A stretch of DNA of 64,000 bases from Hyphomonadaceae bacterium (GCA_019753105.1 JAIELJ010000009.1:186001-250000), one strand, 5' to 3'. Numbered from the stretch's first letter, positions 45,101 through 53,036 are shown. Made by a program: numbers and translations. Notes: generated by a model from the letters alone, not told the origin.

Positions 45101-46293
45101 GTCACGATATTGGACAGCCCGCTGCCCGCCACCGGGATTTGCGTCGTCTGTGTGACGTTGCCGCGTGCATCGTATTGAAGGCTGGTCCGCACGCCCGTGG
45201 GGGCGGTGACGCTCGTCAGCCTGTTGTTGCTGTCATACGAATACGACGTGATGAGCCCGCCATTGGTAACGTCCGAGAGCGTATTGCTGGCGTTAAAGCC
45301 GATACCATAGTTTGCGCCGACAGGATTGGTGACCGTAACGTTTCGCTCTCCAGTCATCACGGTCGGAAAGTTGTAGGTCCAGGTCCCGTCGCCATCGGTC
45401 ACCTGCGCAACCCGCCCTGTCGCTGCCGTGTAGCTCACGGTGAGCGTCACCCCTTCGGGGCTCACAATGCTAGTGACCCGGCCTGAGGTGTAAGCGTAGG
45501 TGGTGGTGCGATTCAGCGCATCGGTGATCTGCGTCGGCGTCGCGGCGTTGAATTGCAGATTGGGCCAAGTCTGCGAATATGTGCACGTGTCGGCGCTCGG
45601 ATTGCAATAATCGACGGCGTTATTGAGCGCGGTGACGCGCGTCAGCCGCAGGAAATTGGTCGCGTTGTCGAAATAGTCGAACTTGAGCTGATAGCCGAAA
45701 TTGTTGGTGACCGATTGCAGGCGCTGCGTCGTGGCGTTCAGCGTCACGTATGTGAAAACTGTCCGCTCGCCGTTCGGCTCCGTATACGATGTGATCCGCC
45801 CCTCATTGGCTTGCGTGGGCGAACTTCCAGCAAAATCCTTGTCAATGATCGCCACCGCGCCGTAGCGGCTGGTATAGGTGTATTCGTTGTTGCCGCTATT
45901 GAACGTGAGGCTTGAGCCGTCTGCGTCGCTCGGCGTGTAGACACCGCCCGACAAAGTGAACGTCTGCGACGAGCCGAAGAGTGTGACTGTATAAGTCGTC
46001 CCCGAACTGTTGATCGTGCCAGTGAAATTATCGCGCCATGCTTGAACGCTTGAATCGAACCAGCGCGCATAAACGAAACCGCCCGATCCTGGTTGGCCGA
46101 TGGAAATGCTGGGCGAATAGACCCAAAGCGCCCCATCGACCAGATCGACGCCATTGACATCGACGGTGGCGCGAACGGGTGGCGGCGGGATCGATTGCGC
46201 GAAAGCTGAACTGACGCCGATGAGCGCCGCACATGCTAGCACCCACGCTGCAACAAGCCGCCTCACCCACGCCCGCGCTACGATCCGCTGCAT
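42097..46293 (-). CDS. Secreted RHS repeat protein with variable C-terminal tip
   Basis: 1398 residues from the ATG at 46293 (GGAG nine bases upstream). A Sec signal (AAWVLACAALIGVSSAFA, about residues 13-33) is followed by dozens of YD repeats such as TTYAYTSGRVTSI, YTYDDASRLLC and FTYDNLLRVTAL. The shell-closing core RARAYSAELGRFMQTDPIGFGGG-type block and the hinge NLVDPSG end the conserved part. The last 199 residues (bases 42100-42696) are unrelated to the core, Gly-rich and beta-like, and carry no nuclease or deaminase signature I recognise. There is no PAAR, VgrG or TcB part, so type VI delivery is unlikely; Sec export points to surface or periplasmic use. Confidence 0.9.
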   Translation of the reverse strand: MQRIVARAWVRRLVAAWVLACAALIGVSSAFAQSIPPPPVRATVDVNGVDLVDGALWVYSPSISIGQPGSGGFVYARWFDSSVQAWRDNFTGTINSSGTTYTVTLFGSSQTFTLSGGVYTPSDADGSSLTFNSGNNEYTYTSRYGAVAIIDKDFAGSSPTQANEGRITSYTEPNGERTVFTYVTLNATTQRLQSVTNNFGYQLKFDYFDNATNFLRLTRVTALNNAVDYCNPSADTCTYSQTWPNLQFNAATPTQITDALNRTTTYAYTSGRVTSIVSPEGVTLTVSYTAATGRVAQVTDGDGTWTYNFPTVMTGERNVTVTNPVGANYGIGFNASNTLSDVTNGGLITSYSYDSNNRLTSVTAPTGVRTSLQYDARGNVTQTTQIPVAGSGLSNIVTTASFPTGTCTNPRTCNLPTSTTDARGFRTDYTYDSTHGGLLTVTAPAPDGTAPVGTGTRPQTRITYESLYAYYKDSTGTIVAAPTPVTLPTQTSACATSASCANGADETRAVTSYGANSVANNRLPVSQTIQSGTGSITSTTAFTYDSVGNLLTVDGPLSGANDTTRIRYDAMRQTVGVIGPDPDGAGAGLHRAQRLTHNNDGQVTVAAQGTVTAQTDPAWSNFVTLEQVNTTYDAQGRPTVSALVAQSATQAVMQYTYDDASRLLCQTVRMNPAAFGSLPSSACTLGTQGANGPDRITRFTYDFNNQVTQVTIGYGTGAPINEITTAYDTSSALPFAVTDGAGNRTGYAYDGFARLTHTYYPRPDLPNTSSVTDYEQYSYNAASAVTQVRRRDGQTISFTYDNLLRVTALDAPNTSEDVNYTYDLFSRQLTAVNAGQTQSFAYDQLSRVTSAGSPLGTVSYQYDAASRRTRMTWPDSFYVDYDYDLTNAVTGIRENGATSGAGVLATFTYDNLGRRTSLTRGNNVTTTYAFDAASRLATLTQNLSGTTQDLTRTFDYNAGAQIVERGSSNAAYNTPTPNNGTTSYVDNGLNQYTGITQALPAYDARGNITRVGLSTFSYDIFNRLTSATPAGASQATFAYDALGRLRESVASNTTTRFLYDGVQVIGEFNGSNVMQRRYVFGPGINEPLVWYEGTGTGDRRWLVGDERGSIIAVTNSSGVASNINAYDEYGRPASTNTGTFQYTGQMWLPGAQLYHYRARAYSAELGRFMQTDPIGFGGGMNLYAYVTNDPVNLVDPSGLQEIGLYNCTLTEENRGNGWVPRSLVCQLVGVLSDFLNHNADGGGGGGVRSGGGRDSTTSLLFPGYKACYVWDAELSSGVQFGGELRLLGVGGGFRADVWSVRLRASSQHTTSDWRWTARQSTELSGSVGPGTLSAGMQSTLSEPGYHGALENMARHFSTTPTVTREIFTGLDGGVQIGFGGRGRFGFVWVPEEESCPDG

Positions 46294-46313
46294 CGCGCCC
46301 GCTCCTAACTTAG

Positions 46314-46355
46314 GGTTGACACCAGCCTTGTTCATGTATTTCGCTGGTGTCAACC
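46314..46355. repeat. Perfect 13-base inverted repeat between the RHS and glycine-rich genes
   Basis: GGTTGACACCAGC (46314-46326) and its exact complement GCTGGTGTCAACC (46343-46355), with a 16-base AT-richer spacer. Each arm contains TTGACA in the outward reading, so it may be a pair of back-to-back -35 elements, an operator for both genes, or a large operator palindrome. It lies 21 bases before the RHS start codon and 41 before the other. Confidence 0.7.
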
Positions 46356-46396
46356 ACAACGCGAATGCGTATGTTTGATTTTTTTGGGAGGGCGCG

Positions 46397-47395
46397 ATGA
46401 GCGTTTCTCGGCGCGCGATGTTCGCGCAGCTCGCGGCGGCAAGCGTGGTGGCGTGGCGAACCTCGGATGCGCGCGCGCAAAGCGGCGAAACCGTTGATTA
46501 CACGTACGATGTCCATGGCCGCGTCACGCGCGCCGAGTATTCAAACGGCGTCGTCGTCAGTTATGCGTACGACAGCGCCGGCAATCGCATCACTGTCAGC
46601 CGTACCGGTGGAGCGACACCGCCGCCACCGCCGGTTTTTTCCACGACAATCAATCTCTCGACCACTACCGGCCCGGTCAATCTGCGCACACTTGCAAACG
46701 CCGCCCAATACGATGGTCTTCGCGACGCGACGATCACTTTCGTTGTCGGAAGCGCTGTGACCATTACCGGCGCAGCCGGTGGCGCGGGAATTTATCCCGT
46801 GGACGGTTCGGCCATCGATACAGGGACTTGGCCCTCGGCGAGCTACACGATCGCGCTCACGCTACAGGTGAGCGGCAAAGTCTATGGCGGCGGTGGTTCG
46901 GGCGGCGAAGGCGCAAGCGACTTCAACCAACCCGCCCAGGCTGGCAATGCAGGCGGCGACGCTGTGTACGTGCAAGAAAATCTGACCGTCGTAGTGAACT
47001 CCGGCGGTCAGATACGCTCAGGCGGTGGCGGCGGTGGCGGTGGCGGCGGTTGGATACGAAACCCCTCGGGCGAACCAATCTTCTACAATGGCGGCGACGG
47101 CGGCGGCGGGTTTCCAAATGGTCCCGGCGCCAACAACGGGACAACGAGCGGCGGCGGTGCGGGCAGCGCCGGTCAACCGGCTCTGCCGGCAACCCGATTG
47201 ACCGGCGCTGGCGGTGCGGGCGGCGGCGCGGGCGTTGCGGGCGCAGCGGGCGTGCCTGCGTCGGGCAGCGGCGGTTTCGGCGAGTGGGTCGAAAACGGTT
47301 CAAACCTCGGCGGCGCAGCAGGCTACGCCATCCGCAAGAACGGCAAGACCGTGAGCGTTACGAATAACGGCACGATCAGCGGGACGGTTGGCTAG
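46397..47395 (+). CDS. Tat-secreted glycine-rich protein with RHS/YD repeats
   Basis: 332 residues with strong GGGAGG before the ATG. Twin-arginine signal SRRAMFAQL ending about ARA (residue 27). Residues 33-70 hold RHS-type repeats (YTYDVHGRVTRAEYSNGVVVSYAYDSAGNRITV). A Pro linker then leads to a beta domain and to Gly-rich runs (VYGGGGSGG, RSGGGGGGGGGG, then long AGGGAGVAGAAG-type tracts), ending in a strand-rich VSVTNNGTISGTVG. The Gly-rich block with spaced strands recalls polyglycine-II adhesins at phage tail tips. Divergent from the RHS gene. Function unknown; a binding or display role is inferred. Confidence 0.8.
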   Translation: MSVSRRAMFAQLAAASVVAWRTSDARAQSGETVDYTYDVHGRVTRAEYSNGVVVSYAYDSAGNRITVSRTGGATPPPPPVFSTTINLSTTTGPVNLRTLANAAQYDGLRDATITFVVGSAVTITGAAGGAGIYPVDGSAIDTGTWPSASYTIALTLQVSGKVYGGGGSGGEGASDFNQPAQAGNAGGDAVYVQENLTVVVNSGGQIRSGGGGGGGGGGWIRNPSGEPIFYNGGDGGGGFPNGPGANNGTTSGGGAGSAGQPALPATRLTGAGGAGGGAGVAGAAGVPASGSGGFGEWVENGSNLGGAAGYAIRKNGKTVSVTNNGTISGTVG

Positions 47396-47742
47396 GCCCC
47401 CACGGTCGCGCACTTGGGTGGCCCCTGACGCCATTCAACACCCCACCGCCCCCGAACGCCTGTGCCCCCAACCTTGCCGGGTCACCCGCGCCCGGTCGTG
47501 GCTTCGCTCAGGGGCGTGCGACATCGCCGCTGGCCCCTTCGACCAGCCCCCGCCCCCAAATCGCGCTGTACGGGCCTCAGGGCGCGATTGTGGGGCCTGC
47601 TTGCCCGGCTAGCTTGATTTAGGATGCGATTATACTGTCAAGCGTACCTGACTATTTATGGGGCGTGCCACGTGAAACACTAGCTTACCACCGCCCGCCC
47701 AGCCCTTGCATACCTCGAATGCTGGGTTTACCTACCCACCGC
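47396..47742. other. Intergenic stretch between glycine-rich gene and integrase
   Basis: No gene seen. An imperfect 14-base inverted repeat, 47553-47566 and 47582-47595 (core AATCGCGC/GCGCGATT), may be a terminator or an integrase-related site. No copy of the tRNA-end repeat is found here. The 3' third is AT-richer. Confidence 0.5.
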
Positions 47743-48963
47743 ATGCGCCACGCGAAGAACAAGCTAACGGCCGCCCACGTCAAGCGGACGCGACAACCCG
47801 GCTTTCACCCCGATGGCGGCGGGCTCTTTTTGCAGGTGTCGATCGGGGTCGATGGTGAGCCGCGGAAGTCCTGGGTGCTGCGCTTCCGAGCCCCTGACGG
47901 GAAGAAGCGGGAAATGGGTTTGGGGGCGCTCGGCGTCGTCGATCTCAACCGCGCCCGCATCAAGGCCGACGCCGCGCGTGCGCTCGTCGATGAAGGCAAA
48001 GACCCAATCGAGCACCGCAAGCGCCAACGTGCCGCCGCAGCGACCGTTTCGCAAACGGCCGTCACATTCAAAGGCGGGGCGGAGCGCTTTCTCGCGTCGC
48101 ATGCTGAGAGCTGGAAGAGCCCCATTCACCGCCAACAGTGGGAAAACACGCTTCGCGATTACGTCTACCCAGTATTCGGCGACGTCCCCATCGATATGGT
48201 CGATCGTGACATGGTGTTGCGAGTCATCGAGCCGATCTGGAGCAAAAAGAACGAGACCGCTAGCCGTGTGCGCGCACGCATCGAGCGGGTTTTGGATTGG
48301 GCGAAAGCGCGTGGATTGCGTGAAGGCGAAAATCCGGCGCAGTGGCGTGGCGGACTAGCTCATGTTCTGCCCGCACGAAAATTGGTGCACAAAGTTCGGC
48401 ATCACCCCGCTCTCGCATACAAAGAGGCGCCCGCCTTTCTTGAACAATTGCGCCAGCGACGCGGCCTGGGCGCCAGAGCGCTTGAGTTTGCAATTTTAAC
48501 AGCCGTGAGAACCAGCGAGGCTCGTGAGGCGATTTGGGGCGAGATCGATCTCGACGAAGGCGTGTGGACTGTCCCGCCAGCGCGCACGAAAACTGGTCGC
48601 GAAAATCGCGTGCCGCTTTCTTTGGCCGCAATGGAGGTGCTCAAACCGCTAAAGGTGGCTCGGCAAAGCGACTTCGTTTTTCCTGGGCAAAAGAAGGGTA
48701 AGCCGCTCTCGAACAACACGCTGCTTGTCACTCTGAAGAATATGGGCCGCCGCGATGTGACCGTTCACGGCTTTCGCTCCACCTTCCGCGATTGGGCAGC
48801 CGAGCAAACCGACTTCGCCGGCGAAGTGGCGGAAGCCGCTCTTGCGCATACGATTAAGAACAAGGTTGAGGCTGCCTATCGGCGTGGCGACCTGTTCGAC
48901 AAACGCCGCCAACTTTTCGAGGCTTGGGCGGCGTATTGCACCAGCGCGATCAAGGGCCCCTGA
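47743..48963 (+). CDS. P4-type tyrosine recombinase/integrase
   Basis: 406 residues from the ATG at 47743; in-frame starts at 47719 and 47665 are possible. N-terminal DUF4102 arm-binding part (GGLFLQVSIGVDGEPRKSWVLRFR-type), core-binding helices, and a catalytic domain with Arg in LTAVRTSEAR, HGFRSTFRDWA and the nucleophile Tyr in VEAAYRRGDLF. Such enzymes insert elements into the 3' end of tRNA genes, which fits the tRNA-Ser repeats. The next gene begins one base after its stop. Confidence 0.93.
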   Translation: MRHAKNKLTAAHVKRTRQPGFHPDGGGLFLQVSIGVDGEPRKSWVLRFRAPDGKKREMGLGALGVVDLNRARIKADAARALVDEGKDPIEHRKRQRAAAATVSQTAVTFKGGAERFLASHAESWKSPIHRQQWENTLRDYVYPVFGDVPIDMVDRDMVLRVIEPIWSKKNETASRVRARIERVLDWAKARGLREGENPAQWRGGLAHVLPARKLVHKVRHHPALAYKEAPAFLEQLRQRRGLGARALEFAILTAVRTSEAREAIWGEIDLDEGVWTVPPARTKTGRENRVPLSLAAMEVLKPLKVARQSDFVFPGQKKGKPLSNNTLLVTLKNMGRRDVTVHGFRSTFRDWAAEQTDFAGEVAEAALAHTIKNKVEAAYRRGDLFDKRRQLFEAWAAYCTSAIKGP

Positions 48964-48964
48964 A

Positions 48965-49843
48965 ATGTATACCGACGAACAACTGCGGGATCTGATTAAA
49001 GCGATTCAACTTGATCAGACGGTGCAAGATAGCGACGCCGCGAAACGCGCCGCTGAAAGCATCGGGATTTCGGTTTGGGCCTTCGCGAACAACGCGGACT
49101 ATGACGGCGAGAACTTTATCGCGCGTTCGAGCCCGCAGGATGCCACCGCGATCGCAAAAGGTAGTCGCGCATTGGCCTCCTCACTGAAGACGGCGACCCA
49201 GTTAATGGATGCGCTTAGAAAACGGCGCATCGACGGCCACGACGCGGCGGGCCCTATGCTGGCTACGCGACAGTCCAAAGGCTGGGGATATGGCGACGCT
49301 TCAACCCCATTCTACGCGCATGAAGCAAACCGAGGACGCCGCATCGCAGGCCGAGCATTCGAACTCCTCGACGAACGGGGCCAAGTCGTGGAGCATTATT
49401 GCTGGCCGAGCCGCATTAAGGAGCTTGCTCGTGGCTCGCTTGTTGCGCCCGCTGTATTCACGCCAAAGATCATCAACGACTTCGCGCACGACATGGAGGT
49501 CGCAGCCGCCTTCTACGAAGCTGTTGCCGACGAATACGAGAACAAGCACGGCGCACAAACCAGCCCGGGTCCGCTCACGTTCGCTGCGTGCGTCATGGCT
49601 TGGTTCGGCGCTACCGGCCGATTGCCAAGCGCGCACAAAACCACTGGCCGCACGAACTCCAAGACCCGACCGGACCTCTATGAGTTGATCGAGCAACTCT
49701 ACGGGTCGCCGCTACCAAAGGGCATGTCGCGCGAGACCTTTGCTGAGGTTGTGAGCGTGCTGAGTGAGCCGAGCGCGCGTGACATCTATCGGTACCAATA
49801 CCGCCTGCATCTACCCAAACGCAAAGAGCCACACGAGCACTAG
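48965..49843 (+). CDS. Hypothetical protein coupled to the integrase
   Basis: 292 residues from the ATG at 48965, one base after the integrase stop. The N-terminal 90 residues are charged and helical. The middle has a Cys-poor SKGWGYGDASTPFYAHEANRGRRIAGRAF segment, and the end FAACVMAWFGATGRLP to EEVVSVLSEPSARDIYRYQYRL is helical. No catalytic motif or transmembrane span. Its location suggests a role in mobility or regulation of the element. Confidence 0.6.
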   Translation: MYTDEQLRDLIKAIQLDQTVQDSDAAKRAAESIGISVWAFANNADYDGENFIARSSPQDATAIAKGSRALASSLKTATQLMDALRKRRIDGHDAAGPMLATRQSKGWGYGDASTPFYAHEANRGRRIAGRAFELLDERGQVVEHYCWPSRIKELARGSLVAPAVFTPKIINDFAHDMEVAAAFYEAVADEYENKHGAQTSPGPLTFAACVMAWFGATGRLPSAHKTTGRTNSKTRPDLYELIEQLYGSPLPKGMSRETFAEVVSVLSEPSARDIYRYQYRLHLPKRKEPHEH

Positions 49844-49957
49844 GGCCGGGATAAAGCGGCTGAAACTCGTGCCTTTCTCCTTCTGGGCCAGCCCTTTCCG
49901 GTATGAATAGTCCCTCTCCTCCGCGCCTCATGGTGAGGCCGCGCTTGGAGACAAATG

Positions 49958-50155
49958 ATGACCGACGATTTCGTACAAAAGCGCTACCTCAGCATTGCTG
50001 AGTTTTGCGAGCGCTACAGCATCGGCGCCACTAGCGCCCGTGAGTTGTTGCGCTTGAACAAGATCGAAGCGGTAAAGCTTGGCGTTCGCACGCTCATCTG
50101 CGTGCAGTCCGCCGACGCCTACTTCGCGTCGCTCCCCCGCCTGTCTGCATCGTGA
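49958..50155 (+). CDS. AlpA-like small DNA-binding protein (putative excisionase)
   Basis: 65 residues from the ATG at 49958 (GGAG seven bases upstream; the ATG at 49955 is equally possible). Winged helix of the MerR/AlpA-excisionase type: RYLSIAEFCERYSIGATSARELLRLNKIEAVKLG, ending in ICVQSADAYFASLP. It lies between the integrase unit and the VapE-like gene, the usual place for a directionality factor. Confidence 0.75.
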   Translation: MTDDFVQKRYLSIAEFCERYSIGATSARELLRLNKIEAVKLGVRTLICVQSADAYFASLPRLSAS

Positions 50156-50167
50156 GGGAGCGTACTC

Positions 50168-51352
50168 ATGACTCATATTTTTTGGCCCGAAGGAAGCTAT
50201 GGCGGCAGCCCGCTTCCCACGTTTCTCAACACCCTCACGGGCATCGCGGCGGTGATTGATGTCCGCTTCAACGACTTTACGCACATACCCGAGTTATGGG
50301 CGTCGTTTCTCGGAGCCTACTGGCGTACGATCAACGACGAGGTCATTGCGCTTATCCGCGACTTTTTCTTGGAAGCCTATCGCTTCAATCCAAGCCGGCC
50401 GATGCTGGTGGAGGCGCTCAAGCACGTGGCATGGCGCAATCGCTTCAACCCCGTTGCCGACGAATTTCGAGCGCTCAAACACGACGGCGACGACCGCATC
50501 GACATGTTCTTCATCACCTATGGCGGCGCGCGCGATACCAAGCTTAATCGAGCGATTGGCAGGCTCTTTTGGCTCTGTACCGTCAGCGGGGCGCTTTTTC
50601 CCGGCCGCGATTGCCAGACTATGATGATCGTCATCGGCCCGCAGGGCACGCATAAATCCTCCATGCTGAGGGTTGTGGCGGGCGATCCATCTCGCTTCAC
50701 CGATCAGGATGTCATCCACCTGCCGCCCGAGCGGCAGCAGGAAGCCTTGCGTGGCCGGTTGATTGTCGAAGCTTCTGAACTGGGTGGCCTTGATCGCCAA
50801 TCCGTTGAGCGCAACAAAGCCTTTCTCTCGCGCACCCATGATCGCGCCCGCCCTGCGTGGGGCACATTCGTGGTGGATCAACCGCGCACGTTCACGATGG
50901 TCGGGACGTCCAACGAAATGCAAGTCTTGCGCGACACGACGGGCAACCGGCGCTTTCTGCCCATCGAGACCAAGCGATTCAACCTCGACGCCATACGACG
51001 CGATCGCGAGCAATTGTTGGCCGAGGCGGTGGCGCTCTACGAACCAGGAATGCCGCTCTGCTTGCCTGAGGAGCTTTGGGACGCCGCCACCAAGCGCCAG
51101 CAACGGCACCTGGTTGACGATCCACTTGACGAAGTCTTGGCCGCTCTCGAAGGGACCGTCCGCAAAGGTGAGCAACGGTTGCCAATTGCAGCCTGCTGGG
51201 AGCTGTTGGAGATCGAGCCGCACAGTCGAACCCCAGCGATGAAGCGGCGTATTGTCGAAGCTATGCGCAGGCTTGGTTGGGTTCACGATGGGCGCCCGTT
51301 CCGGATTGGCTCAGAGACACATCGCGGTTTCCGCCGCCCGAAGCCTGAGTGA
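50168..51352 (+). CDS. VapE/VirE-like superfamily 3 helicase
   Basis: 394 residues. Walker A in VIGPQGTHKSSML (about residues 158-170), then the EASELGGL segment, TMVGTSNEMQ as sensor and TGNRRFLPIE as the family signature. These are the landmarks of the VirE/VapE domain found in phage satellites and plasmid-like elements, where it acts in replication. A separate primase domain is not seen; the first 100 residues are unassigned. It is 12 bases after the AlpA-like gene. Confidence 0.87.
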   Translation: MTHIFWPEGSYGGSPLPTFLNTLTGIAAVIDVRFNDFTHIPELWASFLGAYWRTINDEVIALIRDFFLEAYRFNPSRPMLVEALKHVAWRNRFNPVADEFRALKHDGDDRIDMFFITYGGARDTKLNRAIGRLFWLCTVSGALFPGRDCQTMMIVIGPQGTHKSSMLRVVAGDPSRFTDQDVIHLPPERQQEALRGRLIVEASELGGLDRQSVERNKAFLSRTHDRARPAWGTFVVDQPRTFTMVGTSNEMQVLRDTTGNRRFLPIETKRFNLDAIRRDREQLLAEAVALYEPGMPLCLPEELWDAATKRQQRHLVDDPLDEVLAALEGTVRKGEQRLPIAACWELLEIEPHSRTPAMKRRIVEAMRRLGWVHDGRPFRIGSETHRGFRRPKPE

Positions 51353-51502
51353 GCCGTCGCACTCCCCTCGCCGAGCGCCCGCGATCTCCCGCGAGCCTCG
51401 GCGAGCACGGGCGGCAAATTGAGCCCCCAACCGGGCGCATCTTGTAACACGTAACCTCGTAACGCCCTCGAACACGAAGGCGGCACGGGGCCGAGCAAGC
51501 AC

Positions 51503-51754
51503 TCAAGCGCGGCGATGTAAATCGGCCAATGCGCGTTTGAAGAAGTCGGCTGGTTTGACGCCGATAGCGTCGAGCAGGTCCAAGAGTTCGATGAGATCGA
51601 GCCGGCGCTGCAAACTTTCTATCTTGCCGATATAGCTCGGCGGCAGCTCCAGCCGCGCCGCTACGTCGCGCTGTGTCAGGCCCGCAGCCTTACGCCTCTC
51701 TGCCAGCAGCTTAATCAGCCGCGCATAGCGGGGATCGTGAAGTGAATTCGCCAA
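51503..51754 (-). CDS. XRE family transcriptional regulator
   Basis: 83-residue Cro/CI type protein. Helix-turn-helix GLTQRDVAARLELPPSYIGKIESLQRR, then a short acidic-hydrophobic tail LIELLDLLDAIGVKPADFF. It is read against the integrase-VapE unit, as is typical of element repressors. The 150-base gap to the VapE-like gene shows nothing else. Confidence 0.85.
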   Translation of the reverse strand: MANSLHDPRYARLIKLLAERRKAAGLTQRDVAARLELPPSYIGKIESLQRRLDLIELLDLLDAIGVKPADFFKRALADLHRRA

Positions 51755-51845
51755 GCCTTGAGCCTCGGCGCTCCGACGCGCGCCGTTGCTCCACTAAGCC
51801 GCGTCGAATATGCTCCCGAATTGGGAGCGCAATGGGAGGGTCAGA

Positions 51846-52745
51846 ATGTCGATTGCCGAAGAAATCAAGAAACTGAACGAGCTACGTGAGCAAGGCGTAA
51901 TCACCGACGCTGAGTTTGAGCAGCAGAAGGGCCTGCTCCTTTCGGGAGCCTCCGCCGCTGCCGCAAGTCAGGCTCAGCCATTGGCTCAGGCAAACGGCCT
52001 GGCGTTGGCTTGGGCTGAGGTGAAACTGAAGAACAAGTGGTGGTTTCAGGGGCTTCTGACCTTTGTCATTCCACTCGCTGGGCTGATCTTCTTATTCATG
52101 AAGTCGTACCAGAAGAGCAGAAAAGGCGAGACCAAAAGGGTTGGGGTTTGGTTCAAGCTCTTCTTCCTTACAGCCGTGGTGTTCGTGTGGGCGTCGATCT
52201 TGGCACGGCCCCAAGGCGGCGCGGACTTCAGCGGCGGAGAAACAAGCGCTATCGGGGCGACCGCTGATCTATTGCCGGAATGCGGCAGCGCCGACGCCCG
52301 TGCCCTGATCGATGACGCCATCGCCAACAACGCGGCCAACAACATCGCCACTTTGCGGCTGCTCGACGTGATCGAGGTCACCGAGATTTCAGCCACCGAA
52401 AATGAGCGCCGCTGCAACGCCACACTGCTCCTCAACAGCGGTCGTGAGCGTGTCGGCTATCGAATGTTTCCAAGCTCTGACCGATCGATGCTCTTGGTTG
52501 AGGTCGGGCAGCCCTACGCGAATACGCCGCCCCCCGCACCTCCGTCCGCGGCGCCCGCGACGCCAACCCAAAGCGAACAATCCTCAAACGTTGACTTTGA
52601 TCGTGTGAGGCAGAGTGCCTTAACGCGGGACGAGCAGATCATCGTTGAGAACGTGTGCGCAGTCCCTGAAGAACAGCGACTCGACCAATTCTCGATCGCT
52701 CAGCTGAGCTACTCAGGCTTTTGTATCGACGACCCCGCGCCATGA
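51846..52745 (+). CDS. SHOCT-domain membrane protein, cargo gene
   Basis: 299 residues from the ATG at 51846 with GGAGG. Residues 3-32 are a SHOCT motif (AEEIKKLNELREQGVITDAEFEQQK), followed by a linker, two hydrophobic spans (WFQGLLTFVIPLAGLIFLFM and FKLFFLTAVVFVWASIL), and a periplasmic part with one Cys pair (LLPECGS, ERRCN) and a Pro-rich spacer. Unknown function, possibly sensing or protein contact. It is the last gene before the tRNA. Confidence 0.7.
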   Translation: MSIAEEIKKLNELREQGVITDAEFEQQKGLLLSGASAAAASQAQPLAQANGLALAWAEVKLKNKWWFQGLLTFVIPLAGLIFLFMKSYQKSRKGETKRVGVWFKLFFLTAVVFVWASILARPQGGADFSGGETSAIGATADLLPECGSADARALIDDAIANNAANNIATLRLLDVIEVTEISATENERRCNATLLLNSGRERVGYRMFPSSDRSMLLVEVGQPYANTPPPAPPSAAPATPTQSEQSSNVDFDRVRQSALTRDEQIIVENVCAVPEEQRLDQFSIAQLSYSGFCIDDPAP

Positions 52746-52946
52746 GCGGAAGCCTTACGAGCGCGCGCGGCGACGGCGGCGCTCGCCTGCGCGCGAGCGT
52801 GACCACACAGGCGATTTGGCGGGTTGTATCGGCCTCGATTAACCGCCGTGCCGCGCTGTTTGGTGGGTACCTGGGGGGTGCAACTGAAAAGTCGCCCTAA
52901 GGGGTCATTTTTGTTTTTGAATTCATTGGCATTTTTACGATTCATT
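52746..52946. other. Gap between the last island gene and tRNA-Ser
   Basis: Two hundred bases with no gene. The right part is AT-rich, unlike its surroundings, and may mark the element end near the attachment repeat. Confidence 0.5.
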
Positions 52947-52961
52947 TGGCGGAGAGAGTGG
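52947..52961 (+). repeat. Putative proximal attachment repeat within tRNA-Ser
   Basis: Same 15 bases as at 40409-40423, forming the encoded CCA, discriminator and acceptor 3' strand of the tRNA gene. The element lies to the left of it, at the tRNA 3' end. Confidence 0.7.
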
Positions 52962-53036
52962 GATTCGAACCCACGGAGGGCTTGCACCCTCGGCGGTTTT
53001 CAAGACCGCTGCCTTAAACCACTCGGCCATCTCTCC
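52947..53036 (-). tRNA. tRNA-Ser (anticodon TGA)
   Basis: On the minus strand GGAGAGA starts the acceptor stem and pairs with TCTCTCC, followed by G and encoded CCA. The anticodon arm is GCGGT-CTTGAAA-ACCGC with anticodon TGA, and the T-arm contains GGTTCGAATCC. A long variable arm (GAGGGTGCAAGCCCTC) is typical of serine tRNAs. It is complete, 90 bases including CCA. Confidence 0.96.

Larger units (their letters stand above)
40409..52961. mobile_element. Putative 12.5-kb genomic island in tRNA-Ser(UGA)
   Basis: Bounded by 15-base direct repeats, one within the intact tRNA-Ser gene. It carries a P4-type tyrosine integrase, an AlpA-like protein, a VapE-like helicase and an XRE regulator (mobility and replication half, 47.7-52.7 kb) and the RHS/glycine-rich cargo half (40.6-47.4 kb). 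No transfer or capsid genes are present, so it is either an integrative element with helper needs or a decayed one. The integrase is in the middle rather than next to an end, which leaves open two nested insertions. Confidence 0.65.

Noticed and set aside
42097..46293. Type VI secretion effector
   Set aside because: No PAAR, VgrG, Hcp or adaptor genes nearby and a Sec signal at the N-terminus.
46867..47260. CRISPR-like or tandem DNA repeat in the Gly-rich gene
   Set aside because: The repetition is of Gly codons with irregular spacing; there are no constant repeats with unique spacers.
40409..52961. Complete prophage or conjugative element
   Set aside because: No terminase, portal, capsid, tail, relaxase or type IV secretion genes in the region.
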